This document shows, in pieces, positions 46,114-56,277 of a stretch of 64,000 nt of DNA. Both the position numbers and the translations under genes were made by a program. Each line of letters begins with the position of its first letter. Positions within the stretch are counted from its first letter, which is position 1. Source of the DNA: Buttiauxella agrestis ATCC 33320 (GTDB lineage: Bacteria; Pseudomonadota; Gammaproteobacteria; Enterobacterales; Enterobacteriaceae); the NCBI GenBank assembly GCA_024169445.1, contig JALKFA010000001.1, positions 2,480,001-2,544,000 of the forward strand, written 5' to 3'. The notes under the pieces are model-generated. The model searched no databases. It saw nothing but the letters and a program-made list of their open reading frames with translations, and was not told the origin of the DNA.

Positions 46114-47688
46114 TTACAGTAGGTACTTTCTAATGAACCACGAAGGAGTGCAGCTCCAGGCGTGGCAATAGCTGTTGATGAGCTTGCTTCCATAAGGGGA
46201 AAAATCAGGCTGTAGTGGATCAAAAAGCTCCCAGAATGTATCGGCTCCGTGCTCCACCATCGCCCCCCAGTAGCGTTTGATCTCGTGGGTGGCTTGCTCT
46301 CGCTCATTCACCTGCAACAACGCCGCGACATAATGATGCATCATGTAGGGCGTGTTCATCTGAATTTCCGGTGGATGAGTTAACAGATTGGCTAACAACT
46401 GGCGTTGGCTTTCCGCCGTACCGACATCTGCCAACACCAGCCAGACCTGCGAAGCGCAGGAAATTTGTCGCGATTCACCACTGACAAAAAAGCCGCTTTG
46501 TGGATCCCAAAGTTCGCGCAGTGCCGCACTTTTCAGCGTCGTAATCTGTGCTTCAAGCCAGGTGACTTTGCTGCTGTCATAAGTTCGCGCCAGCATTAAG
46601 GCTTTGTTGAGGCAGTAGATCAGCACCCCCTGAGACGCCGCTTGCTTGTTGAGGTCTTCGTGCCAGTCAATAAATGACCACCAGTCGCTGCTGTCACGTA
46701 CGATACCGTTTTCGGCGACTCGCTCCATGGCCAGTTCGATTTGCCGCCAGGCGAGCGGCCAAAGCTGCGCCAGTGTTTCGCTGTCATCAGTCACCGCGAC
46801 GTACTCTTGCAGCACATCGACAAAAAACAGTGCGTAATCGAACAGGAAAGTATCGTCAGCAATGACCTGCGGCTTAACAAAAATATTCGCCGACACCATG
46901 CCATCTTCCCGCGTCATGGCAGCGAAAAGATAAAGACAGCGTTTGACCAGGGAGTAATTTTGCACCGTGACATCATTCACCAGCGCTTGCAGGCGCAAAT
47001 CACCGAGCCACAAGCGGCGGTCGCGTTTTGGTCCGTCTTCAAACACGTCGTGCATGCAGTTTTTCAGGGTGTTAACGGCCACCTCATCAATGCGTTTTAA
47101 CTGAAGATCCGCGGTCTTGCAGGCGGGTAGGGTGGCAAGCGACGCGGAAGTGACGGTATCGAGCTTCAGAGAGGTAAAACGCAGCTGGAATTTGCGTGAC
47201 AGCGCCAGAACGTTAATGCGCAGATAGCGGCAGCAGTAACGACGTGAAAGTCGCGTATGGCCTGGCAATTCATCCAGATAACAGTCCTGTTGCTGGAGCC
47301 AGCTGCTGCTCAACCAACCGTTATATTCAGAAAAAGGCTCAACCACTTCTGCGAGCGTTTCACCAAAGATAAATTGCAGATGCGCTGGAGCATCTGGCGG
47401 GCTGCCGACCGCTTCGCAGGTAAACTCCAGGTAACCGACGCAATGCTTGCCGAAATCAATAATGACGTGCTCGCCCTGCGCGAAATCGTATTGGAAGAAA
47501 TCTTCTGTGCTGTTCACGACATCCGCTCGCCAACCGTGAATTTGCTGCGCATCCGGCTGCGCGCTAATCATCGCCTGGGGGAGAACATCATGGTGATAGA
47601 GTTCAGGAATGAGTTCCTGTGCTTTGGCCAACATAGGTGGATGACGAACCATCTTTAGATGACCATTTTTCTGCAATGCCTGTGACAT
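46114..47688 (-). CDS. Alpha-L-rhamnosidase, glycoside hydrolase family 78
   Basis: 524 aa, short GH78 type without a signal peptide, so cytoplasmic, like the compact Klebsiella enzyme. N-terminal beta-sandwich (about 60-200). The (alpha/alpha)6 barrel opens with the hallmark DVFEDGPKRDRRLWLGDLRLQ, whose acidic residues correspond to the GH78 catalytic acid region. SSDWWSFIDWH lines the rhamnose pocket. The C-terminal segment contains TFWELFDP and a SYCHAWSC motif typical of the family. Releases L-rhamnose from imported rhamnosides. First gene of the three-gene operon. Confidence 0.88.
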   Translation of the reverse strand: MSQALQKNGHLKMVRHPPMLAKAQELIPELYHHDVLPQAMISAQPDAQQIHGWRADVVNSTEDFFQYDFAQGEHVIIDFGKHCVGYLEFTCEAVGSPPDAPAHLQFIFGETLAEVVEPFSEYNGWLSSSWLQQQDCYLDELPGHTRLSRRYCCRYLRINVLALSRKFQLRFTSLKLDTVTSASLATLPACKTADLQLKRIDEVAVNTLKNCMHDVFEDGPKRDRRLWLGDLRLQALVNDVTVQNYSLVKRCLYLFAAMTREDGMVSANIFVKPQVIADDTFLFDYALFFVDVLQEYVAVTDDSETLAQLWPLAWRQIELAMERVAENGIVRDSSDWWSFIDWHEDLNKQAASQGVLIYCLNKALMLARTYDSSKVTWLEAQITTLKSAALRELWDPQSGFFVSGESRQISCASQVWLVLADVGTAESQRQLLANLLTHPPEIQMNTPYMMHHYVAALLQVNEREQATHEIKRYWGAMVEHGADTFWELFDPLQPDFSPYGSKLINSYCHAWSCTPSWFIRKYLL

Positions 47689-47897
47689 ACCGAGCCCTTA
47701 ATGATGAAGCAATGAGCCGAGTTTAGAGGGCAACGCTGTTTTTCATCTATTCTCAGGCTGCCAGTAATTGTTAGTGAATGGCATTTTCAGTGGGGTGCAG
47801 TGGTTGGTTGTCACAATTTGAAAAATCGGGATCGTTATTTAGGCCGGAGTGTTTTATTTTTCCCACAGTCCAGAGTGGTGGGTTTTGCGAGAACGTA

Positions 47898-48725
47898 ATG
47901 ATTAATAAGTTAGAAGTCAGTAAGTATTTTCCCGATGAGCAGACCAAGCTTTCTCTTTATGCCAGCGACCCGGAAGACAACAACTGCGAGCATAGCCATA
48001 GCTTTCAGGAACTGGTGATTGTTGAGGAAGGGCACGGCCTGCATGTGATTAATGGCAAGCCGATTTTTATCCAGCAGGGCGATGTGTTTTTTATTTGCGA
48101 GAACGATGTTCATTTTTACGATGAATTGGGCACCTTAAAGCTCATCAATATTTTAATTAATCCGCAGCTGGAGTTTGTTTATTTAACCGGAATAGAACAA
48201 TTATTGAACCGTATTGCGGGCAACACGGCGGCAAATTACGGCTGGCTTACGCCGGAGACTAAAGCACAGTGCAAACGGCTGATTAACGACATTTTCCACC
48301 AGCAGAGTTCGGGGGCTGACAATCAGGCTTTAAAAGAGTCGCTGTTTTTTTCCTTAGTGACGCAAATCATTTATGCGCAGTCGCAGGCTGAATACAGCAA
48401 TACCCGCTACAAACTGCATAAGTTACTCAGTTATTTGCAAGAAAACTGCTTTAACGAGATTGACTGGCAGCAACTGGCAAATCAGTTTCACCTGACTCAA
48501 CGTACCACGTCACGGCATATTAAAGAGGTGACGGGGCTGACGCCGGAAAACTATCTGAAACGCCTGCGCCTGGTCTCGGCGCGAGTCAAGCTCAAAGAAA
48601 CCGACATGACGATCACCGAAGTAGCTTTTTTGTGTGGCTTTGCCAACAGCAACCATTTCACCACCTCGTATAAGAAAGTTTTTGGCGTAACGCCGAGTGC
48701 TGAGCGCAAGCGGGTGGAAGGGTGA
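47898..48725 (+). CDS. AraC-family regulator of the rhamnoside operon (RhaS/RhaR-like)
   Basis: 275 aa from ATG 47898 (MINKLEVSKYF); upstream starts give a non-homologous leader. N-terminal cupin ligand domain (HSHSFQELVIVEEGHGLHVINGK, then GDVFFICENDVH), and C-terminal double HTH (about 180-275) with ENYLKRLRLVSARVKL, DMTITEVAFLCGFANSNHFTTSYKKVFGVTP seen in pieces. Divergent from the GH78 gene over 209 bp. That gap holds two CAGTGG copies exactly 10 bp apart (47788 and 47798) and a TCACA CRP half-site (47811-47815). Probably activates the operon with L-rhamnose or the glycoside as ligand. Confidence 0.87.
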   Translation: MINKLEVSKYFPDEQTKLSLYASDPEDNNCEHSHSFQELVIVEEGHGLHVINGKPIFIQQGDVFFICENDVHFYDELGTLKLINILINPQLEFVYLTGIEQLLNRIAGNTAANYGWLTPETKAQCKRLINDIFHQQSSGADNQALKESLFFSLVTQIIYAQSQAEYSNTRYKLHKLLSYLQENCFNEIDWQQLANQFHLTQRTTSRHIKEVTGLTPENYLKRLRLVSARVKLKETDMTITEVAFLCGFANSNHFTTSYKKVFGVTPSAERKRVEG

Positions 48726-48742
48726 AGCCCTGTCAAAATTTA

Positions 48743-48756
48743 ATCACTATAGTGAT
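48743..48756. promoter_or_regulatory. Perfect 14-bp palindrome upstream of mdtQ
   Basis: ATCACTATAGTGAT lies 18 bp after the AraC gene and 157 bp before mdtQ, the size and symmetry of a dimeric repressor site (TetR/MarR/GntR type). Regulator unknown. The rest of the 187-bp gap is A/T-rich with no other clear element. Confidence 0.35.
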
Positions 48757-48912
48757 ACTTGCTTGTGATATTTTTATCCTGGTAATAGTAATGCAGATAA
48801 ACTAGTTTCAAATTGTATCCCTTTTTAACCATCAATGTATTGCCACTGATACCTAAACTTTTGCCTTTTGGAATGCGTAACCTGAGCGCTTTCTTTTACT
48901 CTGTGGCTAATT

Positions 48913-50358
48913 ATGACTTCCTCACGTTTCCCTCTCGCGGCGACTGGCGTTGCGCTAATGCTCGTTTTGTCTGGCTGCGCGCCAATGCACAATGACGATG
49001 CCCCCCTTGCTCAAAAAACACCTCCACAACAGTTGGATACCAAACTTCCTCCTGAGCTGGCGCACGGTTGGCCGGGCAGTGACTGGTGGCGTGATTATCA
49101 TGACAGCCAGATTAATACGCTGGTTGAACGTTCGCTGAAAGACTCGCCGGATTTGGCCGTTGTGCAGCAGCGCATCAGGCTGGCGCAGGCCCAGACGCAA
49201 ATGCAGGAAGCGAGTGACGGCCCGCAAATGGATTTCTCAGCCAATATCGAGCGTCAGAAAATGTCCCAGGAAGGGGTGATGGGGCCATTTGCTCTGACTG
49301 ACCCGGCGGCCGGCACCACCGGGCCTTATTACACCAACGGTAACTTTGGGCTGACGGCTAGTTGGGATCTGGATTTGTGGGGCAAAAATCGCTCGGAAGT
49401 GGAAGCGAAAGTAGGCGTCATGAGAGCGAAACAGGCTGAACTTGCCCAGGCCAAACAGGTGATTTCTGCCAATGTTGTGCGCTTATATTGGGATATGCAA
49501 ACCCTGCTGGCGTTAAAAGATGTCAAACAGCAAACCCTGGCGGCACAGAAGAATATCGTTAATGTCGAAACCAATCTGTACGCTCATGGGATTAACTCGT
49601 CAGTTGACGATGTCGAATCCAATATCGATTTCGTGAAAACCCAGCAGCAGATTGATGACATCGACGGGCGCATTAATATCGCCAAATCACAACTCGCCGC
49701 GATAACCGGTGATGCGCATGCTGCTGCAAATATTAAATCTGTCCCGTTGCCTAAAGTCAGTAGCCGTGTGCCGGACCATATGGGTTATGAGCTGCTGGCT
49801 CGCCGCCCTGACCTTCAGGAAGCGCACTGGTACATCGAATCTTCGCTCAGCAGTGTCGATGCTGCCAAAGCCGCGTTTTATCCTGACGTCAACCTCAGTG
49901 CCTTCCTGCAAAATGATGCGCTTCATTTGAGTGATTTGTTCCGTGGTTCAGCCCAGCAAATGGGCGTGATTGGCGGCTTTACTCTGCCTATTTTTGACAG
50001 TGGCCGCTTGAACGCCAACCTCGATATTGTGCGCGCAGAAAGTAACTTATCCATTGCCAGCTACAACAAAGCGGTGGTTGGTGCGGTAAATGATGTTGAA
50101 AAAGCCGCCAGCCAACTGAATGCGGTTGCGGCGGAAAACGAGCATCAGCGCACCATTTTGCAAGGCACGCAAAAACTCAAAGCTCTGGCGCAGGCTCGTT
50201 ACAAAGCGGGGATCATTTCTGGTGCGCGGATGAGTGCAGCGACCTTGCCGGATTTGTCTGAACAGGCAAAAGCCATCCAGCTGCACGGCCAGTGGCTTAA
50301 CGCCGATGTTCAGTTGATCTCTGCTTTAGGCGGGGGGTATCAGGCAGGGAAAGCATAG
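48913..50358 (+). CDS. mdtQ: Outer-membrane efflux lipoprotein MdtQ (TolC/OprM family)
   Basis: 481 aa, intact; the K-12 homologue (yohG) is regarded as a pseudogene. Signal peptide with lipobox LSGC (Cys22 or so). Two OEP repeats (about 65-250 and 270-475), with ARRPDLQEAHWYIESSLSSVDAAKAAFYPDVNL marking the start of the second. RND outer-membrane factor fold; no adjacent adaptor or pump, so it works with partners encoded elsewhere. The SD is weak. Confidence 0.93.
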   Translation: MTSSRFPLAATGVALMLVLSGCAPMHNDDAPLAQKTPPQQLDTKLPPELAHGWPGSDWWRDYHDSQINTLVERSLKDSPDLAVVQQRIRLAQAQTQMQEASDGPQMDFSANIERQKMSQEGVMGPFALTDPAAGTTGPYYTNGNFGLTASWDLDLWGKNRSEVEAKVGVMRAKQAELAQAKQVISANVVRLYWDMQTLLALKDVKQQTLAAQKNIVNVETNLYAHGINSSVDDVESNIDFVKTQQQIDDIDGRINIAKSQLAAITGDAHAAANIKSVPLPKVSSRVPDHMGYELLARRPDLQEAHWYIESSLSSVDAAKAAFYPDVNLSAFLQNDALHLSDLFRGSAQQMGVIGGFTLPIFDSGRLNANLDIVRAESNLSIASYNKAVVGAVNDVEKAASQLNAVAAENEHQRTILQGTQKLKALAQARYKAGIISGARMSAATLPDLSEQAKAIQLHGQWLNADVQLISALGGGYQAGKA

Positions 50359-50384
50359 CCACTGGGTTATGTCGGGGGCGCTGC

Positions 50385-50445
50385 GCTTGCCCGACCGGTT
50401 TCGGTTTTGTAGGGCGGATAAGCGTCAGCGTTATCCACCGTCTCC
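50385..50445. repeat. REP-like palindromes between mdtQ and yohF
   Basis: GTCGGGGGCGCTGCGCTTGCCCGAC hairpin in pieces, then TGTAGGGCGGATAAGCG...TATCCACCG. The second resembles the TGTAGGTCGGATAAGCG block of the 100-bp array at 15.2-16.1 kb, so both belong to the same REP family. Confidence 0.75.
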
Positions 50446-50485
50446 TATACTTACATCCTGGTTAAAAGATCGTCTGGAGGTGGTG

Positions 50486-51259
50486 ATGAGCGCGGCTAAC
50501 AAAGTGGCTATTGTCACAGCAGCGGATTCCGGTATTGGCAAAAAATGTGCGCTTATGCTGGCACAGCAGGGCTATGATATCGGCATCACCTGGCATTCAG
50601 ACGAGCAGGGCGCACAAGACACGGCGCGTCAGGTCAACGGTTTTGGGCGGCGAGCGGAAACTGTTCAGCTTGATTTAGCCCATCTTCCCGATGGCGCAGC
50701 CGGAATTGATGAGCTGATTGAGCGTTTCGGGCGTGTGGACGCGCTGGTGAATAATGCCGGGGCGATGAGTAAAAACCCTTTCCTGGATGTCACCCTGGAG
50801 GAATGGCGCGGGCTGTTCACTGTGGATGTAGACGGCGCATTTATCTGCTCGCAGAAAGTGGTGCGCGCCATGATAGCCCAGGGCAATGGCGGGCGGATTG
50901 TGAATATTACCTCAGTTCACGAGCACACACCGCTTCCTGAAGCCTGCGCTTACACGGCAGCAAAACATGCGCTGGGCGGGTTAACCAAATCCATGGCGAT
51001 GGAACTGGTGCATTATAAAATTCTGGTCAACGCTGTTGCACCCGGCGCTATTGCCACGCCGATGAACAACATGGGAGAAGGTGACGGAGTCAAAAGCAAA
51101 ATTCCTGAGATCCCATTAGGGCGAGCTGGCGAAACCGAAGAAATTGCCAGTCTTGTCGCATGGTTGTGCTCTGACAGCGCCAGCTACACTACCGGACAAT
51201 CGTTTATCGTCGACGGCGGATTTATGTTCGCTAACCCTCATTTCAAACCGAAAAGTTAA
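50486..51259 (+). CDS. yohF: Short-chain dehydrogenase/reductase YohF
   Basis: 257 aa from ATG 50486 (MSAANKVAIVTAADSGIG), CTGGAGG 7 nt upstream. Classical SDR: cofactor loop TAADSGIGKK, NNAG at about 87, catalytic Ser in ITSVHEH and YTAAK (Tyr/Lys) near 155-160. Probably an acetoin/diol-type dehydrogenase; the substrate in E. coli is not established. Its stop overlaps the convergent yohD stop by 3 bp. Confidence 0.93.
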   Translation: MSAANKVAIVTAADSGIGKKCALMLAQQGYDIGITWHSDEQGAQDTARQVNGFGRRAETVQLDLAHLPDGAAGIDELIERFGRVDALVNNAGAMSKNPFLDVTLEEWRGLFTVDVDGAFICSQKVVRAMIAQGNGGRIVNITSVHEHTPLPEACAYTAAKHALGGLTKSMAMELVHYKILVNAVAPGAIATPMNNMGEGDGVKSKIPEIPLGRAGETEEIASLVAWLCSDSASYTTGQSFIVDGGFMFANPHFKPKS

Positions 51260-51840
51260 CCTGACTTATTGTTCTCGCGGCGTTTGAACCAGTAACGCAC
51301 CAGCCACACCACCGCAACTACGCCGACCAACCAAATCCAGTGCTTTATATGTTGGTCCAGGTTTTGCAGCCACGGGCCAACAACTTCGCCGCCCATATAC
51401 CCCAGAGTGGTAAAAAGCGTTGCCCAAATTAATGCGCCCACGATATTGAGCGGCAAAAAGATCCGCGGAGGTAGGTGACTGGCACCTATCAAAATCGGCC
51501 CGATCACCCGGAAGCCATACATAAAGCGCGATCCGATGACAAACCAATAAGGGTGACGGTTGATAAGATCCTGCGCTTTAATGATTTTCTTTTTGTGTTT
51601 TTGAAATCGTGCAGGAATGGAACCGCGAAAACGCCTGCCAACCAGATACAGCAGTTGGTCGCCAATCATGCCGCCGAGCGCCACGGACAGAACCACTAGC
51701 GGAAATTTCAGCAACCCCTGGTGTGCTGCAATCCCCCCCAGCAGAGTTACCGTTTCCCCTTCAGCCATGCTGCCCAAAATCAAAGCGGCGTAGCCGTAAT
51801 GCGCAATCAGTTGAGTAATATCCACAGTGTTAAATGTCAT
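51256..51840 (-). CDS. yohD: DedA-family inner-membrane protein YohD
   Basis: 194 aa (E. coli 192). DedA family with the motif GGMIGDQLLYLVGRRFRG and RFMYGFRVIGPILIGASHLPPRIF. Acidic residues in the re-entrant hairpins (EGE near 24) are intact. DedA proteins act as polyprenyl-phosphate or phospholipid scramblase/flippases and support membrane energetics; the specific role of YohD is unknown. Confidence 0.94.
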   Translation of the reverse strand: MTFNTVDITQLIAHYGYAALILGSMAEGETVTLLGGIAAHQGLLKFPLVVLSVALGGMIGDQLLYLVGRRFRGSIPARFQKHKKKIIKAQDLINRHPYWFVIGSRFMYGFRVIGPILIGASHLPPRIFLPLNIVGALIWATLFTTLGYMGGEVVGPWLQNLDQHIKHWIWLVGVVAVVWLVRYWFKRRENNKSG

Positions 51841-51997
51841 TCCTTGTTTTTGTACAGCCTCAGTATAGCGGTTGTGACCGTTGGAGATGTTGTTCCGTTT
51901 CCCCAGTTATTTTTATCTGATTAAAAAACAATCAAGCCGCTGTGCATTATACTTTGACTGTGCTTAATCGATTTTTTTTGGCATGTCAGGAGGCGTT

Positions 51998-52585
51998 ATG
52001 AGTCATGTCTGGGGGCTTTTTTCCCATCCTAATCGTGAAATGCAGAATATAAAACGCGAGAACGAAACGGTATCGCATCACTACACTCACCATGTGTTAA
52101 TCATGGCGGCCATTCCGGTTATCTGTGCGTTTATCGGCACAACCCAAATTGGCTGGAATTTTGGTGACGGCACCTTCGTTCAATTGTCGATGTTTACCGG
52201 ATTCTATTTAGGCGTACTGTTTTATGCACTGATGTTGGCTGGTGTCGCCGTGATGGGGCGTGTCATGTGGTGGATGGCTCGTAACTATCCACATCGCCCG
52301 TCACTGGCTCGTTGCATGGTGTTTGCTGGATATGTGGCGACCCCACTGTTTTTAAGTGGCCTTGTGGCGCTGTATCCGCTGGTGTGGTTGTGTGTTCTGG
52401 TGGGTGCTGCTGCGCTGGTTTACACCGGTTACCTGCTGTATGTCGGTGTGCCCGAGTTCCTTGGCATCAATAAAGAAGAGGGGATGAGCTTCTCTAGCTC
52501 AACGCTCGCCATTGGTGTACTGGTGCTTGAAGTCCTGTTAGCGCTGAGTGTTATCTTGTGGGGTTACGGATACCGTTTGTTCTAA
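51998..52585 (+). CDS. yohC: Inner-membrane protein YohC (Yip1 family)
   Basis: 195 aa from ATG 51998, identical in length to E. coli YohC, with AGGAGG 6 nt upstream. Five predicted TM helices; the N-terminal [18 protein letters not shown] is strongly conserved. Yip1-domain family, function unknown. Confidence 0.94.
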   Translation: MSHVWGLFSHPNREMQNIKRENETVSHHYTHHVLIMAAIPVICAFIGTTQIGWNFGDGTFVQLSMFTGFYLGVLFYALMLAGVAVMGRVMWWMARNYPHRPSLARCMVFAGYVATPLFLSGLVALYPLVWLCVLVGAAALVYTGYLLYVGVPEFLGINKEEGMSFSSSTLAIGVLVLEVLLALSVILWGYGYRLF

Positions 52586-52730
52586 ACGGTGGGTAACTAT
52601 TTTATTACGAATCAATTGTGGCAGTTTTCCGGGGCGTCAGAGTATTATGCTGACGCCTCATCTATTCATACGTTCTGTGAACAGATTCGATGGACACATC
52701 ACATTCTTGAATAATTACAGAAGTGCCACC

Positions 52731-53672
52731 ATGCCGACAAAAATTCGACTATCGTTGCTCAGCCTTGCGCTGATGATTGCCGTACCACTCGCTTCTCAGG
52801 CTGCGACTAAAGCCACCGTACAACAGGTGAGTTCCACACAGGAAATAGCCTCTGGCAGTGCTATGATCGTCGATCTGCAAACCAATAAAATTTTGTATTC
52901 CAGCCATCCCGATCTGGTGCGCCCGATTGCCTCGATCACCAAACTGATGACGGCGATGGTGGTTCTGGATGCGAAGCTGCCGATGGATGAAATGCTCAGC
53001 GTCGACATCAGCCAAACGCCTGAAATGAAAGGGATTTATTCTCGCGTACGTCTGAAAAGTGAAATTAACCGTAAAGACATGATGTTGTTGGCTTTAATGT
53101 CTTCAGAAAACCGCGCGGCGGCGAGTCTGGCACATCATTATCCTGGCGGTTATAACGCGTTTATTCGCGCGATGAATGCGAAAGCCAAATCCCTGGGTAT
53201 GACGCACACCCGTTACGTTGAACCGACTGGATTGTCGATTCAAAACGTTTCCACGGCGCGTGACTTGTCCAAACTGCTGATTGCATCAAAGCAATATCCA
53301 CTGCTTGGCCAGTTGAGCACCACCAAAGAAGATATGGCGACGTTTGCCAATCCGGCTTATACGCTGCCGTTCCGTAATACCAACCATTTGGTTTACAACA
53401 ACAAATGGAACATTCAGCTCACTAAAACTGGCTTTACCAACAATGCCGGACATTGCCTGGTGATGCGCACTATGATTAATAACCGCCCGGTGGCGCTGGT
53501 GGTGTTGGATGCCTTCGGCAAATATACCCACTTTGCCGATGCAAACCGTTTACGCAACTGGATGGAAACGGGCAAAGTGACGCCTGTGCCTTCATCAGCG
53601 CTGGCGTATAAAAAGCAGAAGTCTGCTCAAATGGCGAGCAATACGGTTGCGGGCAATGCTCAGGACGATTAA
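52731..53672 (+). CDS. pbpG: D-alanyl-D-alanine endopeptidase PBP7
   Basis: 313 aa from ATG 52731, the E. coli size; the longer frame to 52548 overlaps yohC. Periplasmic low-mass penicillin-binding protein that cuts DD-crosslinks in peptidoglycan. Signal peptide cleaved near ASQAA. Active site: SITK (SxxK, Ser about 76), SEN, and KTG (in QLTKTGFTN). All catalytic residues are present. Confidence 0.96.
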   Translation: MPTKIRLSLLSLALMIAVPLASQAATKATVQQVSSTQEIASGSAMIVDLQTNKILYSSHPDLVRPIASITKLMTAMVVLDAKLPMDEMLSVDISQTPEMKGIYSRVRLKSEINRKDMMLLALMSSENRAAASLAHHYPGGYNAFIRAMNAKAKSLGMTHTRYVEPTGLSIQNVSTARDLSKLLIASKQYPLLGQLSTTKEDMATFANPAYTLPFRNTNHLVYNNKWNIQLTKTGFTNNAGHCLVMRTMINNRPVALVVLDAFGKYTHFADANRLRNWMETGKVTPVPSSALAYKKQKSAQMASNTVAGNAQDD

Positions 53673-53681
53673 AGCAATACC

Positions 53682-54239
53682 CTAATTTAATGGCAGCGTC
53701 CGGTCCCCATCATTAAGCGGGCGCTGCATAATCAACGTATCACGCCAGCCGCCAAGCTTGAATCCCACATTGCGTAGTTGCCCAACCACTTCGAAACCGA
53801 GTTTTTTGTGCAAACGGCATGAACCTGAATTGTTTTCACCATCGCCAATAATCGCCACCATTTGCCGCCATGGCCCCTGCTCGCAACGGGTAATCAGCTG
53901 GCTTAACAGCTCACGACCCACACCTTTGCCCGTCATACTGGCGTCGATATAAACCGAGTCTTCAATGGTAAAACGATACCCCGGGCGTGGACGATAAGCT
54001 GTCGCGTAGCTATAACCCACCACAATTCCGCAATATACCGCGACCAACCACGGGAGTTGTAGGGCATGAACTGCGTTAAGACGTTCAGCCATTTGGCTAC
54101 GTGTTGGCGGCTCTTCTTCGAAAGAGCCGCGCCCATGCAGAACATGCCATTCATAAATGGCGGTGATGGCCGGAATATCATCGGCGCTGGCGTCGCGAAC
54201 ATGTAATCCTACACTCGGTACTGTTTCGAGCACTGACAT
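53682..54239 (-). CDS. GNAT N-acetyltransferase, Pat/MnaT-like (methionine sulfoximine/phosphinothricin type)
   Basis: 185 aa. Starts VGLHVRDASADDIPAITAIYEWHV, then GVGRELLSQLI (acetyl-CoA pyrophosphate loop) and CRLHKKLGFEVVGQLRNVGFKLGGW, the family signature of phosphinothricin/L-amino-acid N-acyltransferases such as E. coli MnaT and Salmonella STM1590. Likely detoxifies methionine sulfone/sulfoximine-like compounds by N-acetylation. An insertion between pbpG and dld relative to E. coli; convergent with pbpG. Confidence 0.82.
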   Translation of the reverse strand: MSVLETVPSVGLHVRDASADDIPAITAIYEWHVLHGRGSFEEEPPTRSQMAERLNAVHALQLPWLVAVYCGIVVGYSYATAYRPRPGYRFTIEDSVYIDASMTGKGVGRELLSQLITRCEQGPWRQMVAIIGDGENNSGSCRLHKKLGFEVVGQLRNVGFKLGGWRDTLIMQRPLNDGDRTLPLN

Positions 54240-54359
54240 CTCCCGCTCCTGTACGCAAAAAAATTTAAGTGGCGTAAGGTCACACCACTTTTTGGAATTT
54301 TAATTTAGTACGAAAAACCAACGAAAAATAGCCCCTGGTCTGGTGGTTGACGGCAACAG

Positions 54360-56084
54360 TTAATGAGGGTTGTGGTGGTGCGTATGGCTACAGGATGCTT
54401 CCTCCCACCATTTGTGCTTCGTAGTTTTACCAATGCCTGGGTTCATGCTGTTAGTCGGGTCATTTGCCTGATAAAACTGCTTTAAGCTGTCAGGCGCTTC
54501 ATAGAGATGCCCGACGTTATGCTCAGCCGGATACTGCGCGCCACGCGTGCGTAGCAGCTCAAGCATTTGCTCTTTCAGCGCATGGACATCAACCCCTTTT
54601 TTGACAATGTAATCCTGGTGGAAGACATGGCACATGAAGTGGCCGTAATACAGACTGTGGCTGATTTGGCTGCTGATCTCTGGTGGGAGTTGCTCAAACC
54701 ACTGCTGGTCGTTACGGCGCAGAGCGATATCCAGCGCCAGAATATCTTCCACTTCACTGGCGTGAACCGCGTGATAACGCACCGCAGCACCGGCAGCGGC
54801 AAAACGATGTAAAAACGCTTTCGCCCCTTCGGATGGCGTACAGACGAAAAAGCCACCCTCAGCCTGCTGGAAATAACTCTCCAGCCAGTTGCGCGCCTCG
54901 GCAATCCCTTCGCCCGACATCTTCAACAACAAATGATGTTCGTATTTTCCACGCCACTCTTTCATGCGCGGCGGTAAATGGTTCGGGCTCCAGTTGCTCA
55001 GACGCTGTAACACACGGTCGGTGAAGTGCGGCTTAAGGAACGGGACTTTTTCAATCCACGCGTCGGTGCGGCCTTTCAGGGTAAAGAACAGCGGCATTTT
55101 GTCGGTGCCGAGCTTGTCGATCATCATGAACGTGTCTTTGCCATATACCTCGGCGATATCGTAAATATCGCGGTGCATGTATTCGCCCGCCACCGGCAGG
55201 TTTTCAAAATTAGCCAGAATATGGCGGCGGATTTCCGTCAGCACTTCTGGTTTGTTGGTGCCGATGTAGAACACTTCGTTTTGCTTTTCGGCAACAAAGG
55301 TATCGAGGCGTACCGCAAAAACGGCAAGTTTCCCGGCGCAGCCTGAAGCTTCAAAAAGACGGCTTGGGTCAGCGTTAAAGCGAGATGGCGTGTCGGCATC
55401 CACATCTCGCACGCGCTCGGCGTAATCTTTATCAGAGGCCTGGCGCTGGTCGTGAAGCACATTCTCTGGCTTCACTCGCTCGTCATCGAGCTTGCCGAGG
55501 ATTTGTTCGGGCGTCACGCCGAGGTCGATACCCAGATGGTTGACCAGCGTTAATTTGCCTTGCTCGTCTATACGCGCATACAGCGCCATTTCGGTATAGG
55601 CCGGTCCGCGTTTCACCAGCGAACCACCGGAGTTATTACAAATTCCGCCAATCACCGATGCGCCAATACACGACGAACCGATCACCGAATGCGGTTCACG
55701 CCCCAACGGTTTAAGCGCTTTTTCTAGTTGATATAGCGTGCTGCCAGGGAATGCCAGCACCTGTTTTCCGCCGTCCAACAACTGCAATTTATCCAGACGT
55801 AGCGTACTGATAATGACAATTTCACGATCGTAATCGTTGCCATTTGGGGTTGAGCCTTCGGTCAAACCGGTATTGGCGGCCTGCATCAGGATGATTTTGT
55901 CCGCGCTGACACAAGCACTCAGCACACGCCATAACTCCAGCAACGTGCCGGGGAAAACCACCGCCAGCGCCTCGCCCTGGCCGGAACGGAAACCTTTACG
56001 GTAACGTGCCGTTTTGGCTGCATCGGTTAATACATGTTGGTTGCCAACCAGGCGATTGAGTTCATTAATAAACGGGTTAGACAT
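54360..56084 (-). CDS. dld: Quinone-dependent D-lactate dehydrogenase
   Basis: 574 aa (E. coli 571). Peripheral inner-membrane FAD enzyme oxidising D-lactate to pyruvate and feeding electrons to ubiquinone. FAD PCMH domain with LMQAANTGLTEGSTP (about 65-79) and SSCIGASVIGGICNNSGG (about 142-159). The membrane-binding/cap domain follows from about 270. The C-terminus is His-rich (CSHTHHHNPH). Divergent from bglX over about 190 bp, as in E. coli. Confidence 0.96.
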   Translation of the reverse strand: MSNPFINELNRLVGNQHVLTDAAKTARYRKGFRSGQGEALAVVFPGTLLELWRVLSACVSADKIILMQAANTGLTEGSTPNGNDYDREIVIISTLRLDKLQLLDGGKQVLAFPGSTLYQLEKALKPLGREPHSVIGSSCIGASVIGGICNNSGGSLVKRGPAYTEMALYARIDEQGKLTLVNHLGIDLGVTPEQILGKLDDERVKPENVLHDQRQASDKDYAERVRDVDADTPSRFNADPSRLFEASGCAGKLAVFAVRLDTFVAEKQNEVFYIGTNKPEVLTEIRRHILANFENLPVAGEYMHRDIYDIAEVYGKDTFMMIDKLGTDKMPLFFTLKGRTDAWIEKVPFLKPHFTDRVLQRLSNWSPNHLPPRMKEWRGKYEHHLLLKMSGEGIAEARNWLESYFQQAEGGFFVCTPSEGAKAFLHRFAAAGAAVRYHAVHASEVEDILALDIALRRNDQQWFEQLPPEISSQISHSLYYGHFMCHVFHQDYIVKKGVDVHALKEQMLELLRTRGAQYPAEHNVGHLYEAPDSLKQFYQANDPTNSMNPGIGKTTKHKWWEEASCSHTHHHNPH

Positions 56085-56277
56085 TTATCCACTCCTTGTG
56101 AAAATAGTGACGCCTTCAAGCATAGCTTGCAATTCACTAATGATTCTTCCGAAACGCTCGGAAAATCAGCACATAACATCGGAACCGCTCTTCTTACCAC
56201 TGTGTCGTTGTGGCACACTGCACCTCTTAACACTTCGTGCTGCCCCGCGTGGCGGCTTGAGCAAGAGAGTAATGTCG

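Noticed and set aside
47811-47815. CRP site between the GH78 and AraC genes
   Set aside because: Only the TCACA half fits; the expected left half at N6 spacing reads GTGGT. Kept only as a mention, not as a feature.
56014-56277. 88-residue N-terminal extension of BglX
   Set aside because: It would displace the signal peptide and overlap dld; the start at 56278 gives the 765-aa family length.
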